From: Deltaproteobacteria bacterium
GTDB lineage: Bacteria > Desulfobacterota > Binatia > UBA1149 > JAJCZL01
Assembly: GCA_029262415.1 (NCBI GenBank)
Contig: JAJCZL010000057.1
Coordinates: 62,001 to 126,000, forward strand
Reading direction: 5' to 3'
Length of the DNA stretch: 64,000 bases
Made by a program: the position numbers and the translations under genes
Notes under the pieces: generated by a model
What the model was told of the DNA's origin: nothing
The model's input: the letters and a program-made list of their open reading frames with translations, nothing else
Databases searched by the model: none
Shown: positions 49,701 to 59,314 of the stretch, in pieces
Layout of the letters: every line of letters starts with the position of its first letter
Position numbering within the stretch: position 1 is the stretch's first letter

Positions 49701-50123
49701 ATGAGCAAACTCAGCAGCGGGCTCGCGGCAGGTGCCGCCTACATGAGTCTCGGCACCTTCCGCAAAAACGGCACCCGCGTCGCCGTCCCGGTCTGGTTCG
49801 CCGCGAGTAACGGTCGCTACTACGTATTCACCGAATCCAAAGCCTACAAGGTTAAGCGGCTCCGACGCGACCCACGCGTCGAGGTAGCGGTATGCGACAT
49901 CCGCGGGCGGGTTAGCGGCCCCTGGCAGTCAGGATCGGGACGCGTCATGGACACAGACAGCGCAGCCGATGCGGCTCGCATCCAATCCGCGTACGCGGCG
50001 CTACGGACAAAATATGGTTGGCAGATGTGGATCGCCGACAGCGTTTCCAGGCTCAATGGACGTTACAACAAAAGGGCGATGCTTGAACTCCAGATCGAAG
50101 ATCCCGTACGCCACAGTCCTTGA
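49701..50123 (+). CDS. PPOX-class, probably F420-dependent, oxidoreductase
   Basis: YMSLGTFRKNGTRVAVPVWFAASNGRYYVFTESKAYKVKRLRRDPRVEVAVCDIRGRVSGPW. Confidence 0.8.
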   Translation: MSKLSSGLAAGAAYMSLGTFRKNGTRVAVPVWFAASNGRYYVFTESKAYKVKRLRRDPRVEVAVCDIRGRVSGPWQSGSGRVMDTDSAADAARIQSAYAALRTKYGWQMWIADSVSRLNGRYNKRAMLELQIEDPVRHSP

Positions 50124-50144
50124 CAGGGGCCACACCGAGGCGGA

Positions 50145-50164
50145 AACTGACGCCGATGTCAGTT
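50145..50164. promoter_or_regulatory. putative TetR operator AACTGAC-GCCGAT-GTCAGTT
   Basis: Perfect 7-bp inverted repeat, 6-nt spacer, overlapping the candidate ATG at 50156. Confidence 0.5.
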
Positions 50165-50860
50165 AACGACGACGGCTTTACCAGCCCCGTCCCCGCGCAT
50201 CTCGCGGTAAGTTCAACAGCCGAGCGACCCTGCCCAGCGGCGGCCGGCAGCCAGAAAGAGGCCGACAGCGCACGCGCGCGTAACCGCCTAGTGACGCACG
50301 CACGCCTGAAAGCCAGCGCAACCGAGCTGTTCGCTGCACGCGGCCTGCGCAACGTAACGACCCACGACATTGCCCGTGGTGCCGGTGTCGCCGCTGGCAC
50401 TTTCTACCTGCACTTCAAAGACAAGCGGGTGCTCCTGCGCGAGATCGTCTTGGAAGCGCTCGCCGATCTGCGCACCGAAATGGATCTCGCCGCGCGCGGC
50501 TGCAGCGGCGTCGACGCGACGCGCAAACACGTCGAAAGCGTCGTCACTTTCGCCGAACGACGCGGAGAAGTCGTGCGGATTCTCTTCAGTCATGAAAACG
50601 AATGGGAAGAACTGCAGACCCACGTACTCAACACGCTCGCCGACTACTGCGAGAGCGTGCTGCGTACCCAGCAGACTGAGGGTCTCATAGGATCCGATGT
50701 CGCCCCTGCCATCGCCGCCCAAGCCATCACCGGCTTGCAGGCCCGCGTAATCGACTGGTGGACCAAAGACCCGTCGCGCGCGACGCGCGACGCAGTGATT
50801 GAAACCCTTTACAAGCTTCAGCTCACCGGCGTCTACGGACCCGCCGTCACCGCGGAGTAA
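50156..50860 (+). CDS. TetR-family transcriptional regulator
   Basis: RLKASATELFAARGLRNVTTHDIARGAGVAAGTFYLHFKDKRVLLREIVLEAL. Confidence 0.88.
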   Translation: MSVNDDGFTSPVPAHLAVSSTAERPCPAAAGSQKEADSARARNRLVTHARLKASATELFAARGLRNVTTHDIARGAGVAAGTFYLHFKDKRVLLREIVLEALADLRTEMDLAARGCSGVDATRKHVESVVTFAERRGEVVRILFSHENEWEELQTHVLNTLADYCESVLRTQQTEGLIGSDVAPAIAAQAITGLQARVIDWWTKDPSRATRDAVIETLYKLQLTGVYGPAVTAE

Positions 50861-50864
50861 ACCT

Positions 50865-51977
50865 ATGCCCGACCACATCACCCACGACCCAATGTACAAC
50901 ACCGTCGATCGCGACGATTTCGCGAGTATGATCGAGACCGGCCGGTATATGGTCCGTACCGACGCGTTCGATAAAATTATCTCGCAAACACACGATCACT
51001 TTTGGGACCCGACCGATCCGGCCTACATCGACTTCGAATCCCAGCCATTCGACCTGACTAAACAGACCGTAATGCCCTTGGACTTCACGCTCGAGATGAA
51101 CTGCGCGGTCAAAGACAAACTCGACGAGGGGCAGCAGATCGCGCTCGCGAACCAGGCGGTGCGCTGGTCGATCTCACAGCTGCTGCACGGGGAACAAGGT
51201 GCCCTGTCGCTGTCGGCCAGCCTGTGCCACATCATGCGCGACCCGGGCGCGGTGGAGTACGCGTCAAACCAAGTCCGTGAAGAGGCGCGGCACGTTACCG
51301 GCTTCACCAACTACGTGAAGGCCCGTTACGGCACTCCTCTTCCCTGCGGCGCCACACTCGCCGCCACGCTGTCAGACCTCGTGCTCGCCCCCGAGGTTTA
51401 CAAAAAGCTGGTCGGAATGCAGATGCTGGTCGAAGGTCTTGCAATGGGCGCATTCGCGACATTTCACTCCAAGACCAACGACCCTCTGCTCCAACGGCTC
51501 GTGCAATTGGTGATGACCGACGAAGCTTTTCACCACAAATTCGGCAAAATTTGGGCCGACAACACAGTTCCGCAACTGAGCGAAGACGAGCACCAGCGGG
51601 TCGAGGAGTGGGCGGCAAAGGTCTTTCAAACGATCTTCTTCAACCTCGCCAACGCCGAACAACGCCGGATGATCTACGCCGAATTCGGACTGGACTGGAA
51701 GTGGGTGGCCGGTGCGATCCAAGAAGCGTTCACAGACACCGAGCGCCGCCGCCTGCTCTCGCAGAACACCAACATTTTCCGCGTTCTCATCAAAACCCTT
51801 CTCAAAGCCGGCATCATCACCGATCGCACACGCGATATTTACGCGGCATGGGTCGATATGGATGAGTTACACCGTGAAGACGACGAGGTCGTCGGTACAG
51901 ACGTGGCCGAAGAAGGCATCGCCTACCTGCGCGACATTAACCAGCACCGCAAGAAGCTCGGCCGCGGCCTAAAGTAG
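50865..51977 (+). CDS. ferritin-like (R2-like) diiron protein
   Basis: Four-helix carboxylate pattern: HGEQGAL, REEARH, LVEGLAMG, TDEAFHH. Confidence 0.7.
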   Translation: MPDHITHDPMYNTVDRDDFASMIETGRYMVRTDAFDKIISQTHDHFWDPTDPAYIDFESQPFDLTKQTVMPLDFTLEMNCAVKDKLDEGQQIALANQAVRWSISQLLHGEQGALSLSASLCHIMRDPGAVEYASNQVREEARHVTGFTNYVKARYGTPLPCGATLAATLSDLVLAPEVYKKLVGMQMLVEGLAMGAFATFHSKTNDPLLQRLVQLVMTDEAFHHKFGKIWADNTVPQLSEDEHQRVEEWAAKVFQTIFFNLANAEQRRMIYAEFGLDWKWVAGAIQEAFTDTERRRLLSQNTNIFRVLIKTLLKAGIITDRTRDIYAAWVDMDELHREDDEVVGTDVAEEGIAYLRDINQHRKKLGRGLK

Positions 51978-52026
51978 TCACACGCCCCACACCGGGTCAG
52001 ATGCCGTTTTTCGTGGTCGGGTCGCT

Positions 52027-52329
52027 TCAGCGCGAGGATGCGATTCGGTTGTAGATCGTGCTGATTACGAAGCCGGCGGTGAAGCCGAATGCGAAACCCC
52101 ACGCCGCACCGACCACACTGCCGAGCCAGCTGACCCGGTAGCCGACGAAGTACTGGCCGAGAAGCGCCAAGTGCGGGCCGACCACGTCGCCACCCTTGAG
52201 AAGAAGCCACGCGGTAGCTAGGAATACGCCCAGCGCACACACGGCGCCGAAGGCGACGGCCTGCACCGTCGCATTCAGCAGGATGAGCCTGATGCGCACG
52301 CTCTTTTCGATCTCTTCGATATCCGTCAC
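52027..52329 (-). CDS. small membrane protein similar to the C-terminal TM domain of the adjacent flavoprotein
   Basis: LGVFLATAWLLLKGGDVVGPHLALLGQYFVGYRVSWLGSVVGAAWGFAFGFTAGFVISTIYNR; GTG start at 52329. Confidence 0.7.
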   Translation of the reverse strand: MTDIEEIEKSVRIRLILLNATVQAVAFGAVCALGVFLATAWLLLKGGDVVGPHLALLGQYFVGYRVSWLGSVVGAAWGFAFGFTAGFVISTIYNRIASSR

Positions 52330-52352
52330 GGTTAACCCAACTCGGCCATACT

Positions 52353-54176
52353 CTAGATGTGATCGAGGAGGCGACGCAAGAGTCTTTGCTCGGCACGGCG
52401 TTTTAACACTGCCATTGAGACGAACACAACAGCGTTGCGAAGGAACGCGAATAGGTACCCGACAACAAAACCGGTCAAAAAGCCGTAGACGCCGCCGACG
52501 ACGGCTCCCCAAAAGCTGATCGCAAAGCCCGGGTAGTAGTGGCTCAAAAGACCGAGGGTCGCACCCGCGTCGGGACCGCCCTTGATTACAAGAATCAGGG
52601 TTGCCAGAAAAAGGCACACGCTGGAGACGATCCCGAGCGCGGTACCCAGGGCCACGCGGTCGAGCTTGGAGAAGACGTTCTCAACCGCGCCTTCGATCAT
52701 GACACCGACGGCGTCGACGTTCTCGAGGGTTTCGGCCGCGTCCTCGGAGATCTCCTCGTGGTACTCAGCGTCGGTGTTTACCGCCCACAGGTCGTTGTCT
52801 GCGCCGAACATCAGGTTCTCGACAGCGTACATGCCGGTGAGCATCGCGTGGTCTTGGTTGTTGTAGCGGTGCAGACCGTTGCGACCTATGGTCTGCAGGT
52901 TCTCGAGATTGTCGACGAACTCGCGAACCACGGAGAGGTACTGGGCATAGGCGGCATCGTAGACCGGGTAGGCCTTCTCCACGCGTACCACGCAGCCATC
53001 GACGATGTCTTCGACTTGGGCCAGACCGACCTTCTCAACCTCGCGCTTACCGAGCGCAATCAGTTCGTCGTCAGGCATAGACCAAACTTCGTCGCCCTCG
53101 GTGCAAAAGTACTCGAGACCGAGACTCGTCTGTACGGTGTTCGGCACCATGTCCGGGCTCCAATTCAGGTAGTTCTGGATGCGCCCAACGTGGACATCGG
53201 GGTCGTGAATATAGATCCAGTTATCGGGGAACAGGTCGCGCTTGTTCACAACCAAGCATACGGTAAGGAAGTCGCGGTAACTCAAATGGTCGGCTGCCGC
53301 CAACACCTCGGGCGGAGCCGGCGGATCCATGCCCCGGATCAACTCGGTAACCGGCATGCTCGAGATAAAGTCGCCGCCCTCGATCGTGGTGGTTTGCCCG
53401 TTTCCGTTGCCGACGACAACCCCAAGAATCTTGTTGCCGTCGCGCTTGATCGCGCGCACGCCCGACTCCATGCGCACGCTGCCACCACGCTTTTCTATTT
53501 CTTCGGTCACCGCGCGCCACATCATGCCGGGCCCGAGCCGCGGATAGTCGAACTCTTCGATCAGAGTTTTGATGGTCTTCTTGGGTGTGAAGAACATGCT
53601 GACGACCGCGGTCTTGAGCGACAGGTCTTTGATCCGCTGCGCCGCCCACTCCGCCTTTAGTTCGGAGCACGGCACCCCCCACACTTTCTCCGTGTAGGTC
53701 TTGAAGAACGTCTCAAACAGGCGTTTGCCGAAACGGTTGGTTACCCATTGTTCGAAGGTATCTTCTTCGCGATACGGGAAAAGCTGCCAGCGGATATAGC
53801 TGCAGCCGATAAGAATCGCCTGGAAGAAGCCGAGCCCGAACAGCGCGTTCCATGGCTTGAGAGGATAGTGGAAATACTTGCCGTTGTAGTAGATGCGCGA
53901 CAGGCGCGGTCTGCGCAGAAATTGATCGCCGAGAACTTCTTTCCACATCTCCTGCACCTGCTTCACTTTGGTGAAGAAACGGTGCCCGCCCATGTCGAAA
54001 TGAAATCCGCGATAGTTGTCGGTACGGGCCAGGCCGCCGACGATGTCGGCCTTCTCGAGCACAGTCGGCGTCAACCCGAGCTTGCTCAGCTGATAAGCAG
54101 CGGTTAGGCCGGCCGGGCCCGCTCCGATAACCACAACCTTCTTGTCAGTGTCGATCGGCTTTGATTCAGAAGACAA
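52353..54176 (-). CDS. FAD-dependent protoporphyrinogen oxidase/UDP-galactopyranose mutase-like protein with C-terminal TM module
   Basis: VVVIGAGPAGLTAAYQLSKLGLTPTVLEKADIVGGLA, FDMGGHRFFTK; C-terminal LFLATLILVIKGGPDAGATLGLLSHYYPGFAISFWGAVVGGVYGFLTGFVVGYLFAFLRN. Confidence 0.85.
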   Translation of the reverse strand: MSSESKPIDTDKKVVVIGAGPAGLTAAYQLSKLGLTPTVLEKADIVGGLARTDNYRGFHFDMGGHRFFTKVKQVQEMWKEVLGDQFLRRPRLSRIYYNGKYFHYPLKPWNALFGLGFFQAILIGCSYIRWQLFPYREEDTFEQWVTNRFGKRLFETFFKTYTEKVWGVPCSELKAEWAAQRIKDLSLKTAVVSMFFTPKKTIKTLIEEFDYPRLGPGMMWRAVTEEIEKRGGSVRMESGVRAIKRDGNKILGVVVGNGNGQTTTIEGGDFISSMPVTELIRGMDPPAPPEVLAAADHLSYRDFLTVCLVVNKRDLFPDNWIYIHDPDVHVGRIQNYLNWSPDMVPNTVQTSLGLEYFCTEGDEVWSMPDDELIALGKREVEKVGLAQVEDIVDGCVVRVEKAYPVYDAAYAQYLSVVREFVDNLENLQTIGRNGLHRYNNQDHAMLTGMYAVENLMFGADNDLWAVNTDAEYHEEISEDAAETLENVDAVGVMIEGAVENVFSKLDRVALGTALGIVSSVCLFLATLILVIKGGPDAGATLGLLSHYYPGFAISFWGAVVGGVYGFLTGFVVGYLFAFLRNAVVFVSMAVLKRRAEQRLLRRLLDHI

Positions 54177-54284
54177 TTTCCTAGATTCCCCCACCAAGAC
54201 TGCTGCCGGCGCCGCAGAACCACGCAATGCTATACAGTGGCAGTTTACCGCTTCCAAGCCATGGTTTCTGCAGGTTCTAGAGAC

Positions 54285-55727
54285 TCAATCCTCGACCACG
54301 TGGGTCGCGAATATCCGCCGGTAGTCTTGCCATCGGGCCAGGTCAAAGCCACCGTCGGCCGACAGACACCGGCAGGCCGCATTCGCCATGTAGAGCGCGT
54401 GGTGGGTGTTATCGTGGGCGAAAAGCCCTTGGCGGCCAAAACTAAGCAACCGAGGTATCGCCTCCGCCCAGGCATCAAGACGCGCGAAATGCGTGTCGTA
54501 GCCCTTGCGATAGATCGGATAGGCCTGCGCAAGACGTCGGACGGCGACCTCGGCGACCCGGCTACGCACCGGCAAGCCCGCGTTCTCCAAAGCCGACCGC
54601 ACCAGCGCACCGAGTTCTTCGTCCGACGCAGACCACTCCGGACCTCCAGCCGCACACGGTAGTTCCGCGCAGAGCACGGTGCGCCCCGACGGGATGTCGC
54701 TGTCGCTGTAGTTCTTGGGTTCCGAGATTCGGGTCACGGCAACGTTTGCTTCGGGGAAATAGTGGGCATCAAACTCCGTAAACTGGTCCTGCTCGAGGAC
54801 TAGATAGACCAGCAGCATCGCGCGGAACTCGACACGCTTAGCGGCCTCGAGCACTTCGAGCGGTGCCGCCGGCTGCGCAGCGCCGGCCAGCACCGAGATC
54901 GGGATTGTAGACCAAATGTAGTCGGCAGCGATCGTCTCGGCCGAACCGAAGTGCTCGACCACGACCTCACAGGCAGTAGCGCCGCGCGGCCGAGACGAGT
55001 CAAAATCCGGCAGCCGGACTTCACTGACCGAGGTGTTCAATCGGATGTCCGCACCCGCATCGCTGGCCGCCGCCGCATAGGCCTCTGATATCCGGCCGAA
55101 TCCACCGCGGGGGTAGAAGAACCTCCCGGCGCCTTGCGGCTTTAAGCCGGGGACGGCGTTCAAAACCTTACGCACCAGCTTACCGGGCGAGTTCGCCGAC
55201 ACCCGACGCGCCGCTTGCACGGCGTCAAGTTCATCAGGGTCCACACCCCAGATCTTGCGCGCGTAGGGGATATAGAAGTCTTCGGCGATGGTTGGGCCGA
55301 GGCCGGCCGCCAGCGATGCCGAGAACGATGGCTCGGCGGCTTTGTCCCGCGTTGAGAAAGGCTTGGCCAAGATGTCACGGGCGACTTTAAGCGCGAAGGA
55401 GGGAGGTAGTCGAAATGCGAGATCGATCGGTTTGAGTGGGAAGTGGATCCAACGCCCCTGTAAGCGGATGCGGCCGTGCCGCGGCCTGTCGAGTAGATCA
55501 TCGCCTAATAAGCCGCGGATCTCGGCGAGTATCTGGGGATCACACGATGGGTGCAGGCGGTGGCTTCCGTAGTCTACGCGAACATCGGCGAGCGTGAACG
55601 AGCCGGCATTGCCGCCGACCACGGCGTTGCGTTCGATGAGAGTCACCTCAGCGCGTTGGTTGCGCGCGAGTTCATAGGCCGCACCGAGACCGGCGGGCCC
55701 ACCACCGAGGATGACGACTTTGGTCAC
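54285..55727 (-). CDS. FAD-dependent protoporphyrinogen oxidase/UDP-galactopyranose mutase-like protein
   Basis: VVILGGGPAGLGAAYELARNQRAEVTLIERNAVVGGNAGSF, VDYGSHRLHP, HFPLKPIDL, IWGVDPDELDAVQAARRV. Confidence 0.85.
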   Translation of the reverse strand: MTKVVILGGGPAGLGAAYELARNQRAEVTLIERNAVVGGNAGSFTLADVRVDYGSHRLHPSCDPQILAEIRGLLGDDLLDRPRHGRIRLQGRWIHFPLKPIDLAFRLPPSFALKVARDILAKPFSTRDKAAEPSFSASLAAGLGPTIAEDFYIPYARKIWGVDPDELDAVQAARRVSANSPGKLVRKVLNAVPGLKPQGAGRFFYPRGGFGRISEAYAAAASDAGADIRLNTSVSEVRLPDFDSSRPRGATACEVVVEHFGSAETIAADYIWSTIPISVLAGAAQPAAPLEVLEAAKRVEFRAMLLVYLVLEQDQFTEFDAHYFPEANVAVTRISEPKNYSDSDIPSGRTVLCAELPCAAGGPEWSASDEELGALVRSALENAGLPVRSRVAEVAVRRLAQAYPIYRKGYDTHFARLDAWAEAIPRLLSFGRQGLFAHDNTHHALYMANAACRCLSADGGFDLARWQDYRRIFATHVVED

Positions 55728-56674
55728 GCCCTTTCGACTCCTGCGTCGCCCGGTGCAACACCGCGCCGTAGCGACAAATAGAACACCGCGCCGCACGCAG
55801 CCCCGGCGATGAGAACCGTCTCCCAAACAAGCCCGGCCGCGACTGCCGGCGCCGGCGCGATACCGAAGCGCGCGAGTAGCGCCGCGAATGCGGCCTCTCT
55901 GACCCCGATGCCACCCATACTCACCGGCACCATCGCCGCGAGCTTGGCGAGCGGCCACGCAAACAACCACCCACCGGCATCAAGATCGATCCCGCAGGCC
56001 GCACCGAGGTTTGCGTTCAAGAATACGAAAACCCCCTGGACCAAACAGGAAAGTGCGACTGCTGTAGTGATCCGGCTTGCCGAGGTCGAGGCCGCCGCCG
56101 CACGCATCGCGCCGCGTACTTTAACAACACGATCGGGAAGCCATCCGGGTGCCGGGAACGCGAGAAGCACCGCAACGGCCAGCGCGGCACCACAGACCGC
56201 CAGCGCGGTCACGGCGACGATCGCCGCATCAGCGCGGGTCAGCGTCGCGTGCGACGCTGCCGCGCCGGTGAGAACGAACCCGAGCAAGACACCGGTGTCG
56301 ATCAACCGATCGAGTACACTACCGAACACGACTGCCTGCTTGGCCTCGCGCGAGCGCATCGCTACACCGGCGCGAACCACGTCACCACCGGCCACCGACG
56401 GAAGAAACAGATTGGCGAACAGTCCGGCAAAGTAGGCACGAAGCGTCTCCCGATATCTGTTGCCCGCCGCGTGGGCGTCGATCAACAGATGCCACTTGTA
56501 GGCGCCGACGCAATGGGCGGCGATAAATGCCGCCAGACAAGCCGTCCAAAGCCACAGCGGCACCGTCGACAGTGCAACGCGAAGTTCTGCACGCGGCAGA
56601 TACGCGAAAAGCGCCGCCAGAATCACCGCGCTGGCAAGCAGACGCAGGAGTGGTCCGCGCGGCGGCAGTTTCAC
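55724..56674 (-). CDS. lysylphosphatidylglycerol synthase-like/UPF0104 flippase-type membrane protein
   Basis: Multi-TM; ANLFLPSVAGGDVVRAGVAMR, VLDRLIDTGVLL, VPVSMGGIGVREAAFAALL; GTGA overlap with the upstream GT2. Confidence 0.82.
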   Translation of the reverse strand: MKLPPRGPLLRLLASAVILAALFAYLPRAELRVALSTVPLWLWTACLAAFIAAHCVGAYKWHLLIDAHAAGNRYRETLRAYFAGLFANLFLPSVAGGDVVRAGVAMRSREAKQAVVFGSVLDRLIDTGVLLGFVLTGAAASHATLTRADAAIVAVTALAVCGAALAVAVLLAFPAPGWLPDRVVKVRGAMRAAAASTSASRITTAVALSCLVQGVFVFLNANLGAACGIDLDAGGWLFAWPLAKLAAMVPVSMGGIGVREAAFAALLARFGIAPAPAVAAGLVWETVLIAGAACGAVFYLSLRRGVAPGDAGVERA

Positions 56675-57561
56675 CGCGAACGCGACCCCAGGCCGGTACG
56701 CGCGATCTGATCGGACAACAACCCTATCGCCCAAATGATAACCGCACCCAAGTACCCGAGCACCACCGTTTCAGAAAGGTTCTCGAGCGTAAGGTCGTAG
56801 ATAAACTTGGCGGTCGCGCCAAGGAATAGAACCGCGCCGAGTGGTAGAAAAATCTTCAGCGGATTGAAATACACAATCGTGCGCACGATCAGTAGAAAAA
56901 ATTGATAGGCGTGCTTCGGGCGAATCTTGGATTGCCCGATCCGTGCCCGGTAGTTAATCGGCACGTAGTCGACGAGGTAATCGTTACACAGCATTGAGAG
57001 TGTGATCGTCGTAGTGAAAGAGAAACCCGAGGGCAGAATGTGCTCGAACCGATTAACGACATCCCTGCGCATCACGCGCAACCCGGAGTTGAGGTCGGGG
57101 ATGTCACGCTCGGCGAGGTAAGAAGCGAGCCTTTGCAGAAACCATTTCGCCGGCTTGCGAATGGCCGGCACGTGCACATCCGCGCCGGTACGCGCACCCA
57201 CGACCATGTCGTAACTGCCCGCACGCTCGAGCATCTCAGGGATCGCTTCAGCGGGGTAGGTACCGTCAGCATCGGTGATGACGATGGTGTCGAAACGGGC
57301 GCGCCGGATTCCCGTTTTCAGCGAGGCTCCATAGCCGCGGTTAACCGGGTGCCGCAGCACTTCGACCCCGGTGGCCTCCGCCCGGCCGGCGGTTTTGTCG
57401 GTCGATCCGTCATCCACGACGAGGATCTCGTGCTCTATACCCGCGCCCTCGAGCACCTCGCGCAGATGCGCTACCTCTTCGCCGATCGCTTCCTGCTCGT
57501 TGAACGCCGGAATGACAACCGTCACCCCCTGTCTGCCATTGCCCGCTTGCCTATCGACCAC
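56671..57561 (-). CDS. GT2 glycosyltransferase (DPM1/GtrB-like) with C-terminal TM helices
   Basis: VVIPAFNEQEAIGEEV, ILVVDDGSTDKTA, NRGYGASLKTGI, ITDADGTYP, DLNSGLRVMRR. Confidence 0.9.
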   Translation of the reverse strand: MVDRQAGNGRQGVTVVIPAFNEQEAIGEEVAHLREVLEGAGIEHEILVVDDGSTDKTAGRAEATGVEVLRHPVNRGYGASLKTGIRRARFDTIVITDADGTYPAEAIPEMLERAGSYDMVVGARTGADVHVPAIRKPAKWFLQRLASYLAERDIPDLNSGLRVMRRDVVNRFEHILPSGFSFTTTITLSMLCNDYLVDYVPINYRARIGQSKIRPKHAYQFFLLIVRTIVYFNPLKIFLPLGAVLFLGATAKFIYDLTLENLSETVVLGYLGAVIIWAIGLLSDQIARTGLGSRSR

Positions 57562-57590
57562 CGCTCAAACCACCTTCCTTGCGCCGCCGA

Positions 57591-59276
57591 TCACCCCGGC
57601 GGGGTATCGGCACGCGCGACGAATATTGTTCCACCCCCCAACGTACCACCGAACTCCGCCACGGTGACAAAATCCTGCTCCACCGTAGCAGCCACGTCGG
57701 GATGCCCCGCACGCAAGGCTTCGGGGAAAAAATACAGTACCCAGGTACGATCCGCACTCCGCCGCACCTGGTCCAACTCTGCCGCGGTGCCGGTCCACGG
57801 CCAGCCGGTCGGATAATAGTGCATGTAGGGGTTAATCGTGATCCCGAGCAGCGCTACGTTGTCGCCCGGCGCCAGATTCTCGCGTACGTAGGCAAGCGCG
57901 CCCTCGAAGTCCTGTTTCGGCAGATAAGCCGTTGGTAACGCAAGGGAAAACACCGCGCAAGCCGCTCCGACCCCAAGCCCGCCGAGCGCCGGCGCAAGCC
58001 GTCGCGGTGCGCCGAGCAGCCTGACGCCGAAATCGCCGATTTGCATGGCGCCGGCAACGGCTATCAACAGCGCGTGGCCCAGCGAGAACACGAACAAGCG
58101 CGGCCATACGTGGTGAGAGGTCGCCAAGGTCGCGGCAAGGGTGATCAGAACGGGAAAGAAGAACAGCTCGACGAGTACCGCGTTGCGCGCAAAGAGCCGC
58201 AAGCATCCGGCAGCGAACACCAAGCCGCCGACGGCGAGCACGGCGCCGCCGACTCCGCCGACGCCCATACCTCGTAGGAGTTCTAAGAGCCCCCAGACCG
58301 GGTTGGTCCACTGGTCGGCCAGACCGCCATGGCGCGCAGAGGTGGCGAGAAACTGCGGCAGCACCGGGGCATATAGCGCAACGGTCAAAACCCCCGACAA
58401 GACGAAGCCATAGACAAACCCGAGAAACGGCTGCGCAGGCCGACCGTGGCGCGCGCGCGTCCCATGAATCAGAAACGTAACAAACTGCCCGCCTGCGATA
58501 AACACCATCGCTGGCTGGGTGTAGGCACCCAGTGCGACCGACGCTGCGTAGGCCGCCCAACGGCCGGGTCCGGGGACACGCATCGCACGCACCAGGAGTA
58601 CGCTTGCGAGAATCCCGAAGAACATCAGCGCCGTATACCCACGCGCGTTCTGGCTGAACCAAACGTGGTGGTAGGACAACGCCATCAACGCGGCGGCCGC
58701 GATCCCTTCGCGTCGGCCGATAGTCTGCGCAGCCAGCAGATACACTGCGACGATTGAGGCGACGCCGAAACCAACGGCGGGAAGCCGAAGCGCAACCGCA
58801 CGCTCGTCGAACACCAGCAGCAGCAGCTTCCACGATAGAGTGTAGATAAAGTGCTGATTCTGCGAGTTGTACGTCGTCATCGCCTCGGCGATGCCGAGGT
58901 CGCCGTAGTAGACGAAGGTCATGATCTCGTCGTACCAAAGCCCCGAGGTCAGAGAATGTAGGCGTAGTAGACAGGCGCCGACAACGACTGCAACCAGGGC
59001 TACCCACTCGGCAGCGTCGGCGGGCGCCAGCCGCGGCTCGGAGATAGCCGGGGGTGAGAGCTGCCGCCCGGAGATCCGGCTCGCGTACCCGGCCAACCCG
59101 GCGATCATCGCTCCGGCGCACAACCAGGCGACGCGAAGCGCGATACCGCCATCGGCGAGCTGGGTCCGCAACGGTTCAAGCGCACCGGGGTGGATAGGCA
59201 GGAGGATTTCATTCGGCACAACCAGGGCCAAGGTGGCCAAGAGCATCCCGCCGATGAAGAAGAAATAAATGATCAT
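57591..59276 (-). CDS. GT39-like polyprenol-phosphate-sugar-dependent membrane glycosyltransferase
   Basis: LHSLTSGLWYDEIMTFVYYGDLGIAEAMTTYNSQNQHFIYTLSWKLLL and a multi-TM profile; start uncertain. Confidence 0.8.
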   Translation of the reverse strand: MIIYFFFIGGMLLATLALVVPNEILLPIHPGALEPLRTQLADGGIALRVAWLCAGAMIAGLAGYASRISGRQLSPPAISEPRLAPADAAEWVALVAVVVGACLLRLHSLTSGLWYDEIMTFVYYGDLGIAEAMTTYNSQNQHFIYTLSWKLLLLVFDERAVALRLPAVGFGVASIVAVYLLAAQTIGRREGIAAAALMALSYHHVWFSQNARGYTALMFFGILASVLLVRAMRVPGPGRWAAYAASVALGAYTQPAMVFIAGGQFVTFLIHGTRARHGRPAQPFLGFVYGFVLSGVLTVALYAPVLPQFLATSARHGGLADQWTNPVWGLLELLRGMGVGGVGGAVLAVGGLVFAAGCLRLFARNAVLVELFFFPVLITLAATLATSHHVWPRLFVFSLGHALLIAVAGAMQIGDFGVRLLGAPRRLAPALGGLGVGAACAVFSLALPTAYLPKQDFEGALAYVRENLAPGDNVALLGITINPYMHYYPTGWPWTGTAAELDQVRRSADRTWVLYFFPEALRAGHPDVAATVEQDFVTVAEFGGTLGGGTIFVARADTPPG

Positions 59277-59314
59277 TTCGAGCCCAACCGACCGCCGTCG
59301 CGGCCCGAGCAATG

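Noticed and set aside
52539-53660. 373-aa plus-strand ORF antisense to the flavoprotein
   Set aside because: Opposite strand carries clear FAD-protein motifs; shadow ORF.
57832-59121. 429-aa minus-strand ORF overlapping the GT39 gene in another frame
   Set aside because: Arg-rich, no motif; the overlapping frame encodes a convincing membrane glycosyltransferase.
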